Source: Bradyrhizobium sp. Ce-3 (GTDB taxonomy: Bacteria; Pseudomonadota; Alphaproteobacteria; Rhizobiales; Xanthobacteraceae). Taken from it: 64,000 bases of DNA. The position numbers and the translations under genes were made by a program. The stretch is from the NCBI RefSeq assembly GCF_022835695.1, contig NZ_BQUV01000003.1, positions 620,001-684,000 of the forward strand. The letters run 5' to 3'. This document shows positions 63,308 through 64,000 of this stretch, in pieces. The notes below the pieces were generated by a model. The model saw nothing but the letters and a program-made list of their open reading frames with translations. It made no database searches and was not told the DNA's origin. Numbering within the stretch: position 1 is the first letter of the stretch; every line of letters begins with the position of its first letter.

Positions 63308-64000
63308 TCAGCCGTTGAGCAGCTTCATCGCGGCCTCATGCACGCGCGGATCGCCGGCGGCGATGATGCGGCCGCCGGTTTGTGCCGGCTTGCCGTCCCA
63401 GCTGGTGACGACGCCGCCGGCGCCGGTGACGATCGGGATCAGGCCGGCAATATCGTAGGGTTTCAGCTCGGTCTCGATCACGAGGTCGAGATGGCCGGCC
63501 GCGAGCATGCAATAGGAATAGCAGTCGCCGCCATAGCGCGACAGCCGCGCCGTATTCTCGACGCGGCCGAAGCGGGCGCGGTCGTCCGGATTCATCAGCA
63601 GCGGGCTGGTGGTGAAGACGGTCGCTTCCTTCAACGCGCCGCAGCGCCGCACCGAGAGCCGCCGCTGGCCCGACGGGCCGGAGTAATGTGCCGAGCCGCT
63701 GTCGCCGGAGAAGCGCTCGCCGATATAGGGCTGGTGCATCATGCCGAATACCGGCGTACCTTTGTGCAGCAACGCGATCAGCGTGCCCCAGATCGGAAAG
63801 CCGGCGATGAAGGACTTGGTGCCGTCGATCGGATCCAGCACCCAGACATAATCGGCGTCCTCGCGCTCATTGCCGAATTCCTCGCCGACGATGCCGTGCT
63901 GGGGGAAGTTCGACTTGATCAGCCGCCGCATCACCGCTTCCGCGGCCCGGTCGGCCTCGGTGACCGGATCGAAATCGTTCGAGCTCTTGTTGTCGACCGA
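63308..64000 (-). CDS. hisN: Histidinol-phosphatase, inositol monophosphatase family (N-terminus outside window)
   Basis: The last 230 residues of an IMPase-fold phosphatase. FDPVTEADRAAEAVMRRLI near the window edge, VGEEFGN (Glu of the first metal site), VWVLDPIDGTKSFIAGFPIWGTLIAL and the C-terminal YDIAGLIPIVTGAGGVVT are all present. DPIDGTKSFIAGFP with W-G-T fits the HisN branch, which removes phosphate from histidinol phosphate, better than SuhB. The start codon lies beyond base 64000. Substrate assignment is by motif only. Confidence 0.88.
   Translation of the reverse strand, partial: SVDNKSSNDFDPVTEADRAAEAVMRRLIKSNFPQHGIVGEEFGNEREDADYVWVLDPIDGTKSFIAGFPIWGTLIALLHKGTPVFGMMHQPYIGERFSGDSGSAHYSGPSGQRRLSVRRCGALKEATVFTTSPLLMNPDDRARFGRVENTARLSRYGGDCYSYCMLAAGHLDLVIETELKPYDIAGLIPIVTGAGGVVTSWDGKPAQTGGRIIAAGDPRVHEAAMKLLNG

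Overview
The window looks like chromosomal DNA of a Bradyrhizobium-like alphaproteobacterium. This is inferred from the high GC content, gene families typical of the Rhizobiales (ECF sigma factor with YciI/DGPF partners, homospermidine synthase, speF-type decarboxylase leader, ROSE-type heat-shock leader), and many intergenic palindromic repeats of the kind common in that genus. I see no rRNA, tRNA, prophage, transposase or CRISPR array. Nearly all the sequence is ordinary single-copy genes separated by short repeat-bearing gaps.

Layout. 0-4.5 kb: the start of a GhrA-type reductase, a CRP-consensus palindrome, a small secreted protein, then a YciI/DGPF protein with an ECF42-type sigma factor, and DoxX, SRPBCC and VOC proteins. 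4.7-8.1 kb: a ClpP-like exported protein, a Gly-rich small protein, and late cobalamin genes (cobT divergent from cobS and a CobC-like phosphatase). 8.4-11 kb: an SDR and a soluble triple-PAS chemoreceptor. 11.5-16.4 kb: GST, NTF2-like, beta-lactamase-fold, three YciI-like proteins and a DHFR-like reductase. 16.5-18.8 kb: TetR regulator, DUF2852-like membrane protein, CysE-like acetyltransferase. 18.9-22.5 kb: tartrate-type dehydrogenase, MFS transporter and divergent LysR regulator. 22.9-29 kb: a frameshifted small gene, then a zinc operon (His-rich peptide, znuC, znuB, znuA, CobW GTPase, WD40 protein) under a Zur-type box, then MgtC. 29.5-35.3 kb: acetoacetate decarboxylase and a polyamine group (homospermidine synthase, RidA, GNAT, small membrane protein, ornithine decarboxylase with a long structured leader). 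35.4-43.7 kb: M3 peptidase, a DUF1007 plus Ni/Co exporter pair, MAPEG, ferrochelatase, SPFH/NfeD, and HxlR with a CMD-family protein. 43.7-54 kb: arabinose-5-phosphate isomerase, an outer-membrane beta-barrel, a haloacid dehalogenase, and gltB/gltD. 54.4-64 kb: a secreted Pro/Ala-rich protein, a small heat-shock protein with RpoH-like promoter and ROSE-like leader, a hydrolase, an unknown protein, an adenylate cyclase with TPRs, LysE, TauE, LysR, a Bug receptor and a HisN-type phosphatase cut by the window end.

The most notable signal is regulatory. The same two-part element, TGTCG(G/C)-N17-CGT(C/T), with identical spacing, stands in front of five transcription units: the sigma factor's own operon, DoxX-SRPBCC-VOC, GST, NTF2/beta-lactamase and YciI. 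It resembles the published ECF42 promoter type, so these dispersed genes probably form one ECF regulon. Other regulator-operator pairs readable from sequence are a TetR pair of matching 19-bp palindromes, a four-half-site HxlR array with 11-bp period, a Zur box inside the zinc promoter, and a CRP-consensus palindrome in a window that also encodes an adenylate cyclase.
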